Shown piece by piece: positions 32,763 to 45,900 of a stretch of DNA of 64,000 bases. A program made the translations under genes and the position numbers. Every line of letters starts with the position of its first letter. The stretch's first letter is position 1. The notes below the pieces were generated by a model, which made no database searches, had not been told where the DNA came from, and worked only from the letters and a program-made list of their open reading frames with translations. Source of the DNA: Trochalopteron elliotii (lineage: Eukaryota > Chordata > Aves > Passeriformes > Leiothrichidae). The stretch spans positions 3,109,607-3,173,606 of the forward strand of contig JANPWX010000028.1 in assembly GCA_024734555.1 (NCBI GenBank). Direction: 5' to 3'.

Positions 32763-35700
32763 GCAGAGAAAAAGTGCATTTTTCAGTTTCTCTCTTAAAA
32801 ACCAATCACCCACTTTTAATTGCATTTTCTTCAAATTCATCAATCCGTCTGTCAATGTCAAAGACAATGAAAAATTTTTCTCTCCTCACTTAACGGGGGT
32901 CTCTTTGAAGGAAAAAATTAAAGGCATGTTAGATTTTGAGTGAAAGTAATTAAGAAGCTGATATGAAGACGTAAAACAGAACTCCCCTCCAAAAGATCAA
33001 GCTCACATAATTTGGCTTAATGTGAGAAACACACTGTGAAGTTCTATAGCTTGTGCTCTGCCATAACTCACACCAGATGATCATGAGTCCCTTTTATTCC
33101 CAAACAAGTATGGATTTATTGTCACTATAATAAGTTCTCTTCACACTACTCAGGCAGTGTAAAGTGCCTTCTAAGTGTGCATAAATTACATTTACTCTCA
33201 CTTAAAGAACACTTTATTCTGCCCCAACTGTGTTAAAGACCTGTGATTTATGTCAAAATTAGCCCTTAAGTATTCTAGTTCTAGGTTCATAGATTTAAGA
33301 TCTAAGAGGTACAGATAATGTTCTCAGTCTCACATCCCACACTATGTGGACCATAGAATTTAATTAAAATAATTTCTCATTCAGATTTGAATAGGTGAAT
33401 CATTTCTATTTCAAAGACACATTTCAAGCTGAGACTTATTGAGACCAAGTGAGTTCATCATAGTTCTCAGTTGTTGCAGCAACAGCCTGCCTAGAAATCT
33501 GAATCTTAATTTCCACATTAATTTATCCAGTGTCCGCTCATAACCAGAGAATTATATTATACATTGTCTGCTAAATGAAAGAGCTTCTTATCATCAAAAA
33601 TCTCTCTGCAACATCTCTGTACAGATAACTGTCAAATCCCTTCTTAACTGTCCCTCTGGTAAGTTAAATGGATTGTGCAGATTTAAGGTCTAAAATACAG
33701 TTCAGAATTCCAAGGCCTTCAACAATTTGTTTAAACACTCCTTGTTTTTCAATATCTGTTAATAAGGCAACCACAACAGAAATGACTGTCCACAATGATA
33801 TTAATCTCTTCTACATAATGTTGCCTTCCCCTTCCTGAACCTAATTTGTTCATCTTTTGTATCCCAGCATTGTTGTAATCAATATCTAACAAAATTCAAA
33901 CTTTAATGGACAGAAATGTGAAAAAAACCCTAAAAATGCAATATTCTCTGTTCAAAGCCCCCTGCTCTTTATTGTAATACCCATTCCAAGAAAAGATCAT
34001 CCTGCAAAACACATTCCAAGTGCTTAGTTCCACTCTCAGGAGACTCATCTGGTGCTCTTCCAAGAGAAGATTAAGTAGGAACTTTTTATTTTTCTTTATT
34101 TTTTATTTATATTTTGAGTGATACAATTATGATCCCATTTATAGCATTTCTGTCATAGAAACCTCAAAAGGCAATCTATATTTAACATATCAAGAAATGC
34201 TTAGTGAGGATGTGTGGTTCTATGTTCTGGGCAAGCGGTTGATTTTCACACCTCAGATCACATTTCAGAAATGCTGGAAAAATTATTCTGCTCTGTACCA
34301 TTGGGAGTGTTAGAAAAGCCCTTGAAGGATTCATTTTTGCTTAGTCTAAGTGAAAAAGACAAGGTGGTACCAGGTAGGGCAAATGAAACAGCCAAGGTGA
34401 AAGAAACAATTAAACAAGTGAAATTTCTGAAATCCCTCAGCAAGGTAGCAAAATTTTGCTGGCACAGCTGTTTTTTTAAAATAAGTTAGTTCTCTGTTTC
34501 CATGTCCTGCACGTATCTGCAAGAACAATAGCAGTATCACTTATCTGCAGTCTGTGCTGGAGATGTCAGCCACTCCAACACATCAATGAGAGAAGAAATC
34601 CAATGAAGTGCATCTCACAAAGACCAACTGCAGTATTACAGCATAAATCTACATGTTTTTACTGGAGTGCTGGTGGCAAATCAGGCAGTAACGATCCTCA
34701 ATTACAAAATGTTTTTGGGAAACACTGATTTCACATTGTTCATCGCCATCTGTCAGAGTTGCAGTGGATATCATTAAAAGCAGCTGCTGTCTTTTCCATT
34801 TCAGGCTCAAAGTATATTAAAAATTCTAAAGATGTGCATTGTCTTGGCACTTAAAATGAAGAATTTAACTTGTGTGTTTGATACTTAAGTTTTCCAACCA
34901 TTCCATACAGAATGTTAAAGCACAAGTTCTGTCTTCAAGTTACACCATCAATGAAAATTTATGATTACATACAGAGAGGCTGAGAAAAAAGAGAGTATTT
35001 TCAAATGAAAACATATGCCTTAATTTGCTGACACACTCTGATGATTTGAAATATTCTGAGTGTTGGTAACAGCTTTCTGTATTTTTCCTTACTCTCATTT
35101 AATGCTATAAAGAACCATCTAAATAAGCTTATATTCCTTCTACCTCTTCATCCTCATTTTCATTACACCATCAGTGTTTGAAGGAATGCTTTATATTCCT
35201 TTTGGAATGTCTTTGTAGCCAGGAGTAATTGTATTTTATCATTCTGATAGGAGAAATACAATGTGATCTTCCTCTTTTGCTAGAGGAAAACAAGATGGAA
35301 AGGAGAGAGTTAGTATTCAAAAAGAACTGCAAAGGGATGTTGTAGTTGCAATTTTCCATCTAAGATTAACTCCATCCCCACAGTGTTTCTGAACAAAGTA
35401 ACTTGGGACATTGCTCCAAACTGATCCAATTCAAGTTTTGAAGCAACTTTGCACAAAAAAAATTAATCAATGTTCTTTCAGGCAGACTTTAGTTTAGTGT
35501 CTGGGTTTTCCTGCGACTTCTTCAAGCACCTTCATGTGAGAAAATCTTCTTAGACACCACTGTGATTCTATCTAAGCCTAAGATTTTTCTAGATACCGAG
35601 AAAAATTGGCAAAAAAATAAGAACAAGGCCCAGGAACAATGTCTATATTTAGGCTGAAATAAGGAAAAAATAATTAGAAAGGTAAAGCTACTGAGGAAAA

Positions 35701-37375
35701 GTAAAAACATTATGTAGTTTGTTCTGAAGGCTGAATTGCCCAACCTTTCTCTGTTACTTACTCCTCCTTATTTACTTGCAAAAATATTTTAACTAAACTA
35801 TTTTTAGCAGTATGCTAGACCTCTCTAGAGCACTAACCCTGCTGAGACATATTGCTCACTGGCTACAGATGTTCTGCTGCACACTGGGCACAGCAATATC
35901 TTGCATGTTTTCATTGCTGGGAAGATTGTGCTTTGACCAGGCAATGTTAATTAAAAGATGCTCTTTGAACACCATAAGGATATTGGAAAGTCATAGACAA
36001 AGTGGGGAACATAAAAAAAGACTTTTTCATTTCTTTCTCTGAGAAAATGGAATTTGTACAAGAAAATCCATGGGGGAATCCTGTTACAGACCATTATTTT
36101 TAAATATTACAGTTTCTCCAGTTTGTACAACCCAGTGACTATATACAGTACAGTCTAATTGAAATTTATCCTTAAGGAACAGGATAATTTTCTTCTCTTT
36201 AATGTTTTGTGCTAGTCACAGAGAACTCTACAATAACCCAGATAAGACTGGTATAGGGATTTGGAAGCTAGGAAAACAACCTGATCCACAGCTACAGGTG
36301 GCTGTTTATTTATTGGTCTAAGTTTTACAGGGAAGAAGTATTGCTGTGCACAGAAAAGGCAAACAATTCTCCCTGACTCTGGTGCAACTTGACATTCGTA
36401 TTTCTGGATACACTAAAGTGACCACTGACCTGGGGACCAAGGAGGAACAAAGATGAAAAAAAAGTGATGCAAACAAGTCTGCAGTTATTGTTACCTTTTA
36501 TTTCGTAGGGCTGTATTCTTACAGCCTTTTATAGCTGCCAGGCTACTGATTTGCAATCCAGATTAGATGTGGAAGATAACTTAAGTATCTTTAAATCACT
36601 GTACAGAAAAAGTGGTTAAGTATTATTTGGATCTTCTGAACAAATTGGTAATCCTAATACAGCAATAGATCAGAGACAGGCAGTCTCTGATTTTGCAATG
36701 CTTGCAATGACCATGTATTCTGTGGCCCAGAATGCATCTAGCTTTCTCTCACTCACTTCTCACATTGCACTAGAGAAGCACTGACGGCAGTCTGCCTGCC
36801 ATGTCTGAGATGCTTTCAATGAGACAAGAGCACGGAAAATAACCAGGGAGAAACATTCAAGGAATGCAAGTCCCAAATATTAACTATTAAAATAAAATAA
36901 TAGAAATTTGCATCATCACACATTTGAAACACTCTATTTAAACTATTTTATCTTTCTATTCATCTAGTTAGTTGATTTTTTCAGTTTCTGTGACAGAAAC
37001 AGCCTCAAAAAGACTTTGGATTCCAGAGTTAGATAAATGGAGGAAAAATGTGTAGGCAGCATGTAGAATCAAGGGAGACAGACAGACATTAGAACTGAAT
37101 ACAGGGAATCCTCTTTGCTTTCTGCAATTTGTCCTTTTTCCCAGCTTCATGATGGTATCAACAATACACAAAAAAAAGAGATTCAAATTGTGCAGAGAAG
37201 ACAGGGGATTCAATTGCAGATTACCTGCAAAGGCAGCAGGAAACACAAAGTAAATTGTTTTATCCTTTCACTCCCAAATGGCTGAGCAGGCAACCTATCA
37301 AGTCTCTTTTTTACTAGTTTCCACTTACTCGGTAAGAGGTGTGATTATTATGGATGAGGATGGTCATGATAATGG
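32763..37375. other. Unique sequence, no gene recognised
   Basis: AT-rich unique DNA with frames up to about 90 codons on both strands and no family resemblance. No LTR or CR1 recognised. A lone TGTGATTCTATC at 35560 is too short to call a CR1 tail. Confidence 0.6.
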
Positions 37376-37417
37376 TAATAATAATAATAATAACAATGAT
37401 AATGATAGTAATAATAA
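37376..37417. repeat. (TAA)n microsatellite, imperfect
   Basis: Six TAA units followed by CAATGATAATGATAGTAATAATAA, a degenerate trinucleotide array of 42 bases. Confidence 0.93.
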
Positions 37418-40400
37418 GTGACGTAACAGTAGAAGAAAAAATGCAGAATTTAGAATTTTAGCTCATCACTTGCCTGAAGGCTCTCATCTACCCACTGCAA
37501 CTGTAAGCCCCCATAATTGATAGTCGTATATTAATAGCACAGCAAGGGCATAAAAATGTAAATTCCTGTTCAATTTTTTAAGTATTTAGATAAAAAAAAT
37601 CTGAAGTGAAATGACAATGGCAATTCTATTAGAATCCAAATGTCTTTTCTGTGAGTGTAAACACATTATAAAGTACAGAGAAGAACACAGTGTTTTTTAT
37701 TAACATCTCCAAAGCAGGACTGGTTTCTCTTTAATCAAATCTTCCCAAACTTTTTCAGTTATTCAAAGATCTCAAAAGTTATGTTGTTTTTCTTTCAAAA
37801 CCTGCCTTGTACATACCTATCCCTATTAACACATATCCAGATAAGTCTCTAAACTGATTTATTGCAGTGAAAATACTGTGTATGTTGTGTAAAACTAATA
37901 AGGCCAAACTGGAAGTCAAATGACACCAATATTTTAATAAAGCTGAACATTAAGTTGAAAATATTCATTCCCTAACAGGAGGTGCTGAGGGTTGAGCATG
38001 TATTCAGAAGTTTCTAGGAACATTCATTATCAGTGAGTGCCACTCAGCTCTCTGTCAATTCATTGATGTGTCTCACTTTCCAAAAAAACCCACTTCTGGA
38101 GGATGGTTTCCAAACCTTTCCTCATCACTTCAGTCTCTGTGTGCTTGCTGTCCTCTAAAACAGTTGTTCACCAAGCAGCAGGTGCTGAGGTCTGCAAGAC
38201 AATAGTGGTGGCCATTCATTTAAAAGAAGGGATGACCCCCACAGTTGTATTCACTGAAGGTGGAATAACAGCACAAGCTCTTCATATTGGGCTCCCACAT
38301 TCACAAATATTGCACCTGTTGCTGTTCATCCCACAGACAATGCAATTTCCCCCTTCCACCATTTCTGAGCTCGTCTGCTGCATCCAGAACTTTGTGTGAA
38401 TGACGATAAAGGCAGTTGTAGTAGGGAAGAATACTGGGATCTCATGGCCCTTGTCTCCTGCCCTAAGGAAAGGACAGTCAAGAGGAGCAGCATCTGTTCC
38501 TCCAGAGTGCAGATATGGAGCCCCAGTCTGGGTGCAGAAGTGAGGCTGCAATTCCTTCCAGCTCTGTGTACCATGACCATGCTTGGGACAGCAAACTTGG
38601 CTAAATTTAGTATAAATTAAATCTTTACAGAGGACATAGAGTAGATGAAGGCTTCTCCACACAAAATGCCTTGTATTCTGTTAAGTCCTATTACACTGTA
38701 CCACTTGCTAAGGTAGACATAGACTGACTTAGGGAACTAGTCATTTCCCCTTAGAGGGGAGAGACAAGGCACTGGAAAATTGTGCCTGTCCAAGCATTAG
38801 GCTGTCCTCTGTGGAAGCCATGGCATCAACTGAGCTCCTCAAAGAGCTCCTAAAAGAAGTATTATCTATTATCATGGGTGTTACACCTATGTTACATGCT
38901 ACAAAACTAGGGTTTGCTGGAAAAATTCACAAAGTGGATTGAGAGTGAATTGAAAGAATATTATGGTGCCCATCTTAGAGAGTGATGAGGCACTCCAAGA
39001 CATTTTTAATTTATATTTTCTAAAACCAGTGGCTGTCCTTCTTGAGTTGCAAAGATGTATTTGCCATGTCAGTAGTCACAAGGGGTAAAACCAGATTAAT
39101 GCTCCTTACAACAGTAATGGATGTTTTAAGAGATCCCTTGCAGTTCATTTTTTTATTAACAATGTAGCCAACAAGGGATATAGATCACATCTAATATGAC
39201 TTCGAAGTCACAAGTAGCTGCAGCTGAGTCTTTACTATAAGCACTGAAAATGGAAAATGTGACTTCTTTAAAAAAAAAAAAATTAATTATCTAAGATAGA
39301 AATGAAACCTTTTCATGCTGTGTGGCTGAACTCCCAGTGAGAGTTTTTGCATCTCACTGTTCTTATCCAGAATCTGTGTAACCCCTGCCAAGGAGTCTCC
39401 ATCTCTGTCACGGTTCCTGCTCCTTTACTCTGCCCCCAAATCTGGCAGTATGTTCCCCAAATAAGCAATATAGGAAAAAATAGCTCTTTCCTTTTTTGTT
39501 GCAAGAGAAGTTTTCTGTGTGTATATTGTCCCCCCTGATCTTTCTTCTGCTGGAGTTGGGATACTGCTAATAGTGAGGAAGTTTTATTTACCTCAGATCA
39601 CAAATCTTAGCAATAACCAATTTATTCCAGCATGTGCTTGGAGACCAGTGGATCTCTGAACCACAAGTCAGTACAGAATTGACTGCAGCTGTCAAAGAAA
39701 CTCTTGGGGGTTTCCAAATTACTGCATGGAGGATTAGGTGGTTTCAATTCTGTGCTCACTGCAGCTGAGTTGGCAAAATCCTCTCTAAAGCCCAAACTTT
39801 GAAGCAAGACTGTAAGCAGTGGTTTTGTGCCAGATAATGCAAGCTTAACTTGTAAGTAAAAATTTGGCAGATGGAGCATTGGAACTCCATAGTCTAGGAA
39901 TTAGGTAGGCTCAAAGATTAATAAATGACAATATTATGCAATATATAGAGCAGAGTGCACAGATAAGGACATATCATAACATTGGAGAGGGTAACAAATT
40001 CATCTGTTCCATCCCTAACCAGAACTCAGCGACACCTTAGTTAATATTGGTGGAAGATGTTTACTCAACTTACTCTGTAAGAACTTGATCAGTGGATTCA
40101 AGTAACTGTCAACAAATCCAGTTATGGAGAAAAGTATGTGTTTGCACTGAGAGCCATTTCTCATCTAGGCAAAAAGTAATCCACAGACATCCTTTCTTTT
40201 AACAGTGTAAATGAGTTACTGAATTAGTTAAGGTATCAGCAAGGAAACTAAAATATTTTAAAAGTTAGATTTTAGAGGGGACTATCCAGCACAAATCACT
40301 GCTTACTCCAACAGACTGTCTTTCAGGGGAAAGAGGAGCAACAGAGAAATTTTTTCCCCCTTATCCAAACGTGACTGATGAACATTCCTACCTTACAACT

Positions 40401-42940
40401 GTCTTATGCAGGAAAGATTTTGCAAATATAGAAGTTGCCTTTATATTTTTAAGTAGTCCATGTTGCCATGCATTGGCATTGAAGTTTTGAGAATTGGGGT
40501 TTTGAAAATATTTCTAATCCTCTGAAGAGGCTTTTTAGCCACTTTTAACATTTATGGATATTGTTATTGTTCTAATCATTCCCTTATAAATGCTTAGAAA
40601 AGGAGAAAATCTTCTTTTGAGAACACTCTGGCTAATAGTTTGAGATTCAGTGTATTTTTTAATTAGGACTGTGGGCACTAGGGCAGCTTAAACAAACTTA
40701 AGAGTCCAGAGAATAAAGAGAATAAAGTCCAGAAGGCTTTGCTAAAATATCCTGGAAAATCTTAAACATTAGAAATCACCACCGGTGTTCAAAAGTTGTT
40801 CCACATGAAAATATCTTTGACAATAAATGATAAGAAAGACTGAATCTCAGCCATAACTCAAAAGTTCTGCAATCAGAAAGTAACATATGCTGTTATTGGA
40901 AGGGCAATAAATTAATTCATGCACTATTTATGGTAATTAGAACATTTCTCATTTTGTTTACTGGGCGTTATAGAAATACTTACCTGAACAAGTACAAATT
41001 ACTATCAGTGATTCCTAAAGACATAGAAATTATCATATAAAATAAAATCAGATATCTTCTGAAACCAGTACATCGGAACACCTGGGATAAGTACCAGAGG
41101 CATGTCACTGGTAGGTGTAGATCTAACTAGAACATTTATGATTCAAAAACGTGCATAAAGGTGTTTCATTTTTTCAGATTGCATTTAGTTATGAAAATAC
41201 CACCATCAATTCCACCTATTCCTATATAGGTTAACTATTGGCATAACAGATTTTTACAGGTGTGACTGAATTTTATTATTGATATAACTGAGAGTAGAAT
41301 ATGACCTGTCAATATTTGTAAATCAAAACCCCTTTAATATAAAAGCTACTCAGCACAAATAAAGAGAAAAGTCTATGTGGAAACCGATCTATTACCTATA
41401 TAGAAATCACTAACTGACCTCAATGAGTTACAATACAACCAATGTGATTTACTCTATCAGGATGATTCCACATTGTCAGCACCCTGGTGTCTAAATGCTG
41501 CCAGGCTCAGCTTTTCTGTTCTTCTCCCCCAGGTTTGAATTTGCAACCAGTCTTTCCTTCAGTGTTGTCTCAGAAATTCACAAGAGACTTCTGTGTTGGC
41601 AGTGCTAAAGCTGAGAAGGGACAAGGGACAAGGTTTGACCTACACACCAAGAGTCACAGATATGTTTTTAGCTTTTCAAAAATAATTTTTTACTAGAGTG
41701 TGATCCTTCTTGTGGCATCCAGAGGAAATTCCAAGCTGTAGAAATGTGCTGACAAATATTGTTTCTCACTGCTTATTTAAATCCTGGATTTTGTTAGATT
41801 ACCATTCCTTTAAAATACATGGAGTGAATGCCTAGAGTATTGAACACAATACATCCACCTCTTGATTCACCTGAATCTTTACCTTCAGTTGAAATGTTCA
41901 GAACAGCAGGTAGAAAAAAAAGATTGCTCATCACAGAAACTTTTCTAAGGCCTTTTTGTGCAGTACAACAAAATGTTCCAGTTTTCATCAGTGTTATCTT
42001 GCAGCCAACTAATGAAAAAAATCTATGAGTGTCTTTGGTCAATTTAAGCATTTAAATCAATTACAATGATTATTAACACATTGCATCCAATGTGCCTTTG
42101 TGGTTTCTAGGATCTGCAATGAGCAAGCAGGATGATGACACCCCCTTTTACTGCCCAAAGGAGAGGAAAAAGCCCTAGCAAGACTTCCATGTGTGACTAT
42201 TGATTAGTTCCATTGCATTCCTCTTATTATTAAGTGTTTTGACCAACATATAATTGAATTCAATTGTTTGTACTGAGGTCTAATGCCTGAAAGCATCAAG
42301 GATATGTAAATGCTTTTGAAGTTTAATTAAAATGGGATTTAATATAGTATTTTCACAGTTTCTTCTTAAGAAGTATGGGAAACCACACAAACAGATGAAC
42401 TTGAAAAAAAAAATATGGTCAGTTATTTTGGTAGTCATGCATTCAAGTAACTAGCATTCAAGATATACCTAGAAATAAATTGTGCCTTTATTGCTTTTCA
42501 AATGGTACCATCAACTTTGCATATAGATTAAAATATACATGCTATGAAAGTATTGATCTAAGGGGAAATCAATCTATTTCAAATTAATATCCTGTGACTG
42601 AAACATAAAACCGTATTACTCCTTCAGACTGCTGTGAATATAGATATCTGTTAAACTATAACATTAAGTTATCTTTATAAGCCTCCATTTGCCACAGGAA
42701 ATATTTTAGGACAGAACTAGATCTAAAGTTGTTTTGGAAGAGGGGAATGTATTTTATATTTTCAGTGTGTCTACAGTTAGATCATACTGGAAGAAGTTAA
42801 AACTCATCCCAACAGTGTATTATGGATAGAAAGCACAATCATTGTAGAGGGTTTTACCAAAAGAATTTAGGAGAAAGTGATTTTTTTTTTAATCTGCCCA
42901 TTGAAGAACTCCCTCAGAGAAAAAAAAATCATAATTGACA
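37418..42940. other. Unique sequence, no gene recognised
   Basis: Includes a somewhat GC-richer block at about 38100-38620 with overlapping open frames on both strands (126 codons on - at 38282-38662, 98 on + at 38103-38399). Neither has a recognised domain. A run of 13 A lies at 39270-39282. No repeat family recognised. Confidence 0.55.
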
Positions 42941-43004
42941 CAAGGAGTTGGTCTCTGTGACTCTTGTAGGTCTCTTGCAACTCAGCATATTCTGTGATTC
43001 TGTA
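42941..43004 (+). mobile_element. CR1 LINE 3' tip
   Basis: CAAGGAGTTGGTCTCTGTGA, then CTTGTAGGTCTCTTGCAACT, and the tail ATTCTGTGATTCTGTA. Only the last 64 bases of a CR1 element are present, as expected for severe 5' truncation. Confidence 0.88.
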
Positions 43005-44269
43005 ATATTCAGAAATGAAAAGAACAAACTCTTGAATGAGCTTGACAGAACAGTATAGACTGGAAAATGTGGTGGGAATCAATCACATATTTTTTTGAAA
43101 GACAGTGGGGATATGTTTAGAGCATTACAGTTGGTCTATTAGGAAGTTTATGTTTAACTCACTTCAGAAATGACATGTTGCTTCTATTTGATTTTAGCAA
43201 GTAATACATTAGAGCTTCTTGGTACTCCTGTGATTTCTTACACCTATCTTTGTTATTTACAGCAGTTAAGTAGGTAAGACTCAAGTCCTTTGGAACACAA
43301 ACTATTTTTGTATTTGGTTCTGTAACATATTTTCCAGAATTTTATCTATTTCCTGCTGTATTTGGAATTTTTAAAATTACCAAACCCCCCACAGGAATGG
43401 ATAGTACACTGATCTAAGATATTCTTCTTAGGAGTTAAAATATATGAACAAAAGGATTAGAGCAAATCTGAGTAAAAAACCTTTCTCTCAAATTTTTTTG
43501 CATCTGTTTAAATTATGTTGTGCAAGCAAGCATCTTATTTCAAGAGTCTATTCCAATGTATTGTTCCAAAGTGCCACAGCGTTGAAATGAACCAGGTGTA
43601 CAGAGTGTGATTCGCTCAGACAAGTCTTAGCTGTGTGGTGCTGGATTCAGATATTGTTGCAAGAAAGTTTTATATATGACTATCCCACGTTTTTGGACCT
43701 AAAAGTGCTGATAAGCAGCCCACTGCTCTCATACTGCTATAAAAGTTATGCCAGCAATTAGAGTCCATTTTGAAACAAGGGAAAATCTGAAAATGTACCT
43801 GCAGCCCTCGATGACAGTCAGCCATGGCTATTTCCTCCTTGCCCTACATGGAGCCCAAAGCCATGGAAGCCAAGAGCAGAGGTTAGTTAGGCTAGATCTG
43901 ATATGTGAATGGAAGTCACCTACACCTTTTATTTTTCTCTTTGAACTTCCAGAGTTTTAAGGCAATCTAATGCTGCTTTGTAGGGGAAGGAACTCACATT
44001 TGCAAGTGCTGGACTCAGATGTGCAGAAAAAGGCCTCAGCTTTCAGTTAAGTACTTTCTTAGAAGTGACTTAAGATGTTAAAATAAAGGATTTGTTTTGC
44101 TAGAGGTGTAATATGAGCAGTACAAAGCACTCCCAATGAAAACTGATGAAATGAGGAGGAGGACAAAGAGGGAATGTCACCCTTTATGCCAGTGACCAGC
44201 ATGGAGCTTCACCTGGAATTGGTCAAGGAGCTGATCAGGAGTTTATGGGTCAGGATTAATGGGAGGTAG
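43005..44269. other. Unique sequence, no gene recognised
   Basis: AT-rich unique DNA with one 70-codon frame at 43748-43960 of no known family. No repeat recognised. Confidence 0.6.
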
Positions 44270-44381
44270 GGCAGGAACAGGTGATATTGTAGTGAGGGTA
44301 ATGGCATCCCTGCCATGGCAAGTGGGTTGAAAAAAGATCTTTAAGGTCCCTTCCAACAAAAACATTCTATGATTTTATGAC
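44270..44381 (+). mobile_element. CR1 LINE 3' tip
   Basis: ATCCCTGCCATGGCAAGTGG, GATCTTTAAGGTCCCTTCCA and the tail CATTCTATGATTTTATGA. This is a short 3' fragment. A few bases are deleted around 44320 relative to other copies. Confidence 0.93.
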
Positions 44382-45719
44382 CTAAATCAAAGAAGAAGAA
44401 ACTAATATTATTCTTGAAGCCTCTCTTGGCTCATGGATCAGCTTTAGTCCAGAGTCACGGCTAGACTTCTAATGCTCAGATTTCTGCTCTGAAACACATT
44501 CTACTCATATTCCTTTGCAGTAAGAATAAAACTCAGCTGTCAGCCTGGAACAAAAAGATAAGAACTTTTCATTTTTCTCAGCATTTTGACAAAACACTGA
44601 TGTAGTTTTATGCTGACCATTTGGCGTTTCTGATATACAGCTTAAGGAGTCTCTTTCTCAGACTTTTGAGCAGTGCTAGCAAATACCAATAGCTAAGGCA
44701 TACTTAAAAGTGGCTTACAGACATTCAGGAACTTCAGGGGATTTACTTTTAATACCAAGAGAAGAATAAAGTTTTTTTTCAGCATGAAAGAACTCAAAAG
44801 AGTCCCTGCTCCATTCATGTCCTAATTGTAAAACTGTTGGGTTTTGTTTGTGTCATAATTGCATCCAAGGACCACAATCAGGCATTCACTCTTGTTGTGT
44901 CACAAACAATGCTAATGGGCAAGAATAAATTGGAATAATTATTTTAGTCTGAGTTAGAACACAGCTCTGTGCTGTAGCTTACAGGGTGGATGCAGCATAG
45001 GTAGAATTTTGCTGTATGTCCAAACACCTCAAATCAGTACTCTGGACTGTAGCCACACAGTTAAGTCCTGTACACTACAGTGAAGCACCTAAATACAGCA
45101 GGGTCTTTCTCAGGAGAACTGGAGTGGGTTCTGGCCCCGAGAATTTAAGGCATCTGTTTTAGAAAAGCATTATTAAGGTCTTTAGAGTTAAGAAAAGTGA
45201 TGATCTTAAGTCAGGTGTAGTGATTCCCAGTGTATTTTTCTGATGTATTTTGTAAGTGGTACATTCATGTGTCTTAATGAACCACAGTTTATCCCATCTT
45301 TACACCAAAGCAGAATTCTCTGTCCACTTGGGGTTAACACATCACAAATGGTGCACTGTGAATCTACATTGCTGTGGCTAAATACTTACTACAGTTGAAG
45401 AAAGCAAATCCTTATGGAAATAAAGAACAAGAATGAAGGAAAAGAAAAAGGAATTAAGTTTACTGTCTATGTGAGCAGGACAGCACAGCCTAGGAGAGTA
45501 AGATGCCATTCAAAATTAACACATCCAATTCCATATCTTGGTGTTCACAAGCACATTAGGGAGCTGAATTCCCACTTTAGTGAATGGAGATTGAATGGAG
45601 ATCCACCCGGTAGAAAAGTGCTTCTACTAGAACCAGAGCAAATGGCTGCCCAGCTTGAAAAATCCCTAAATATGCTTAGGATCCAGTGGTGAGTCCCACA
45701 GAGTAAAACAGGTAAATTA
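44382..45719. other. Unique sequence, no gene recognised
   Basis: A 92-codon frame at 45414-45692 includes a small tandem duplication of GAATGGAGAT (45580-45602). It has no recognisable family. Confidence 0.6.
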
Positions 45720-45900
45720 TAGAATCAAAGAATATTCTGAGTTGAAAGGGACCCTCAAGGATCATTGAGTCCAACTTCTGGCTCTGCCCGTGATAACCCC
45801 AAAAATCACACCATGCATCTGAAAGCATTATCCGAACACCTGAACTTCAAATTCAGGCAATACGGAACTCACCTTGTTCTAATTGCCTGGCCTGGGAATA
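45720..45900 (-). mobile_element. CR1 LINE 3' end, minus strand
   Basis: TAGAATCAAAGAATATTCTG, GAGTTGAAAGGGACCCTCAA, GATCATTGAGTCCAACTTCT and CCCCAAAAATCACACCATGC are the complement of the 3' UTR of a CR1 subfamily different from those at 16.8 and 44.3 kb. Confidence 0.92.

Noticed and set aside
32440..32943. 167-codon plus-strand frame
   Set aside because: It crosses from the inner LTR through the duplicated site into outer LTR and then unique DNA, so it cannot be an evolved gene.
35555..35575. TGTGATTCTATC as a CR1 tail
   Set aside because: No other CR1 3' UTR words precede it. The match is too short.
38103..38662. Overlapping 98- and 126-codon frames as a possible exon
   Set aside because: Frames on opposite strands overlap, neither resembles a known domain, and splice borders are not evident.
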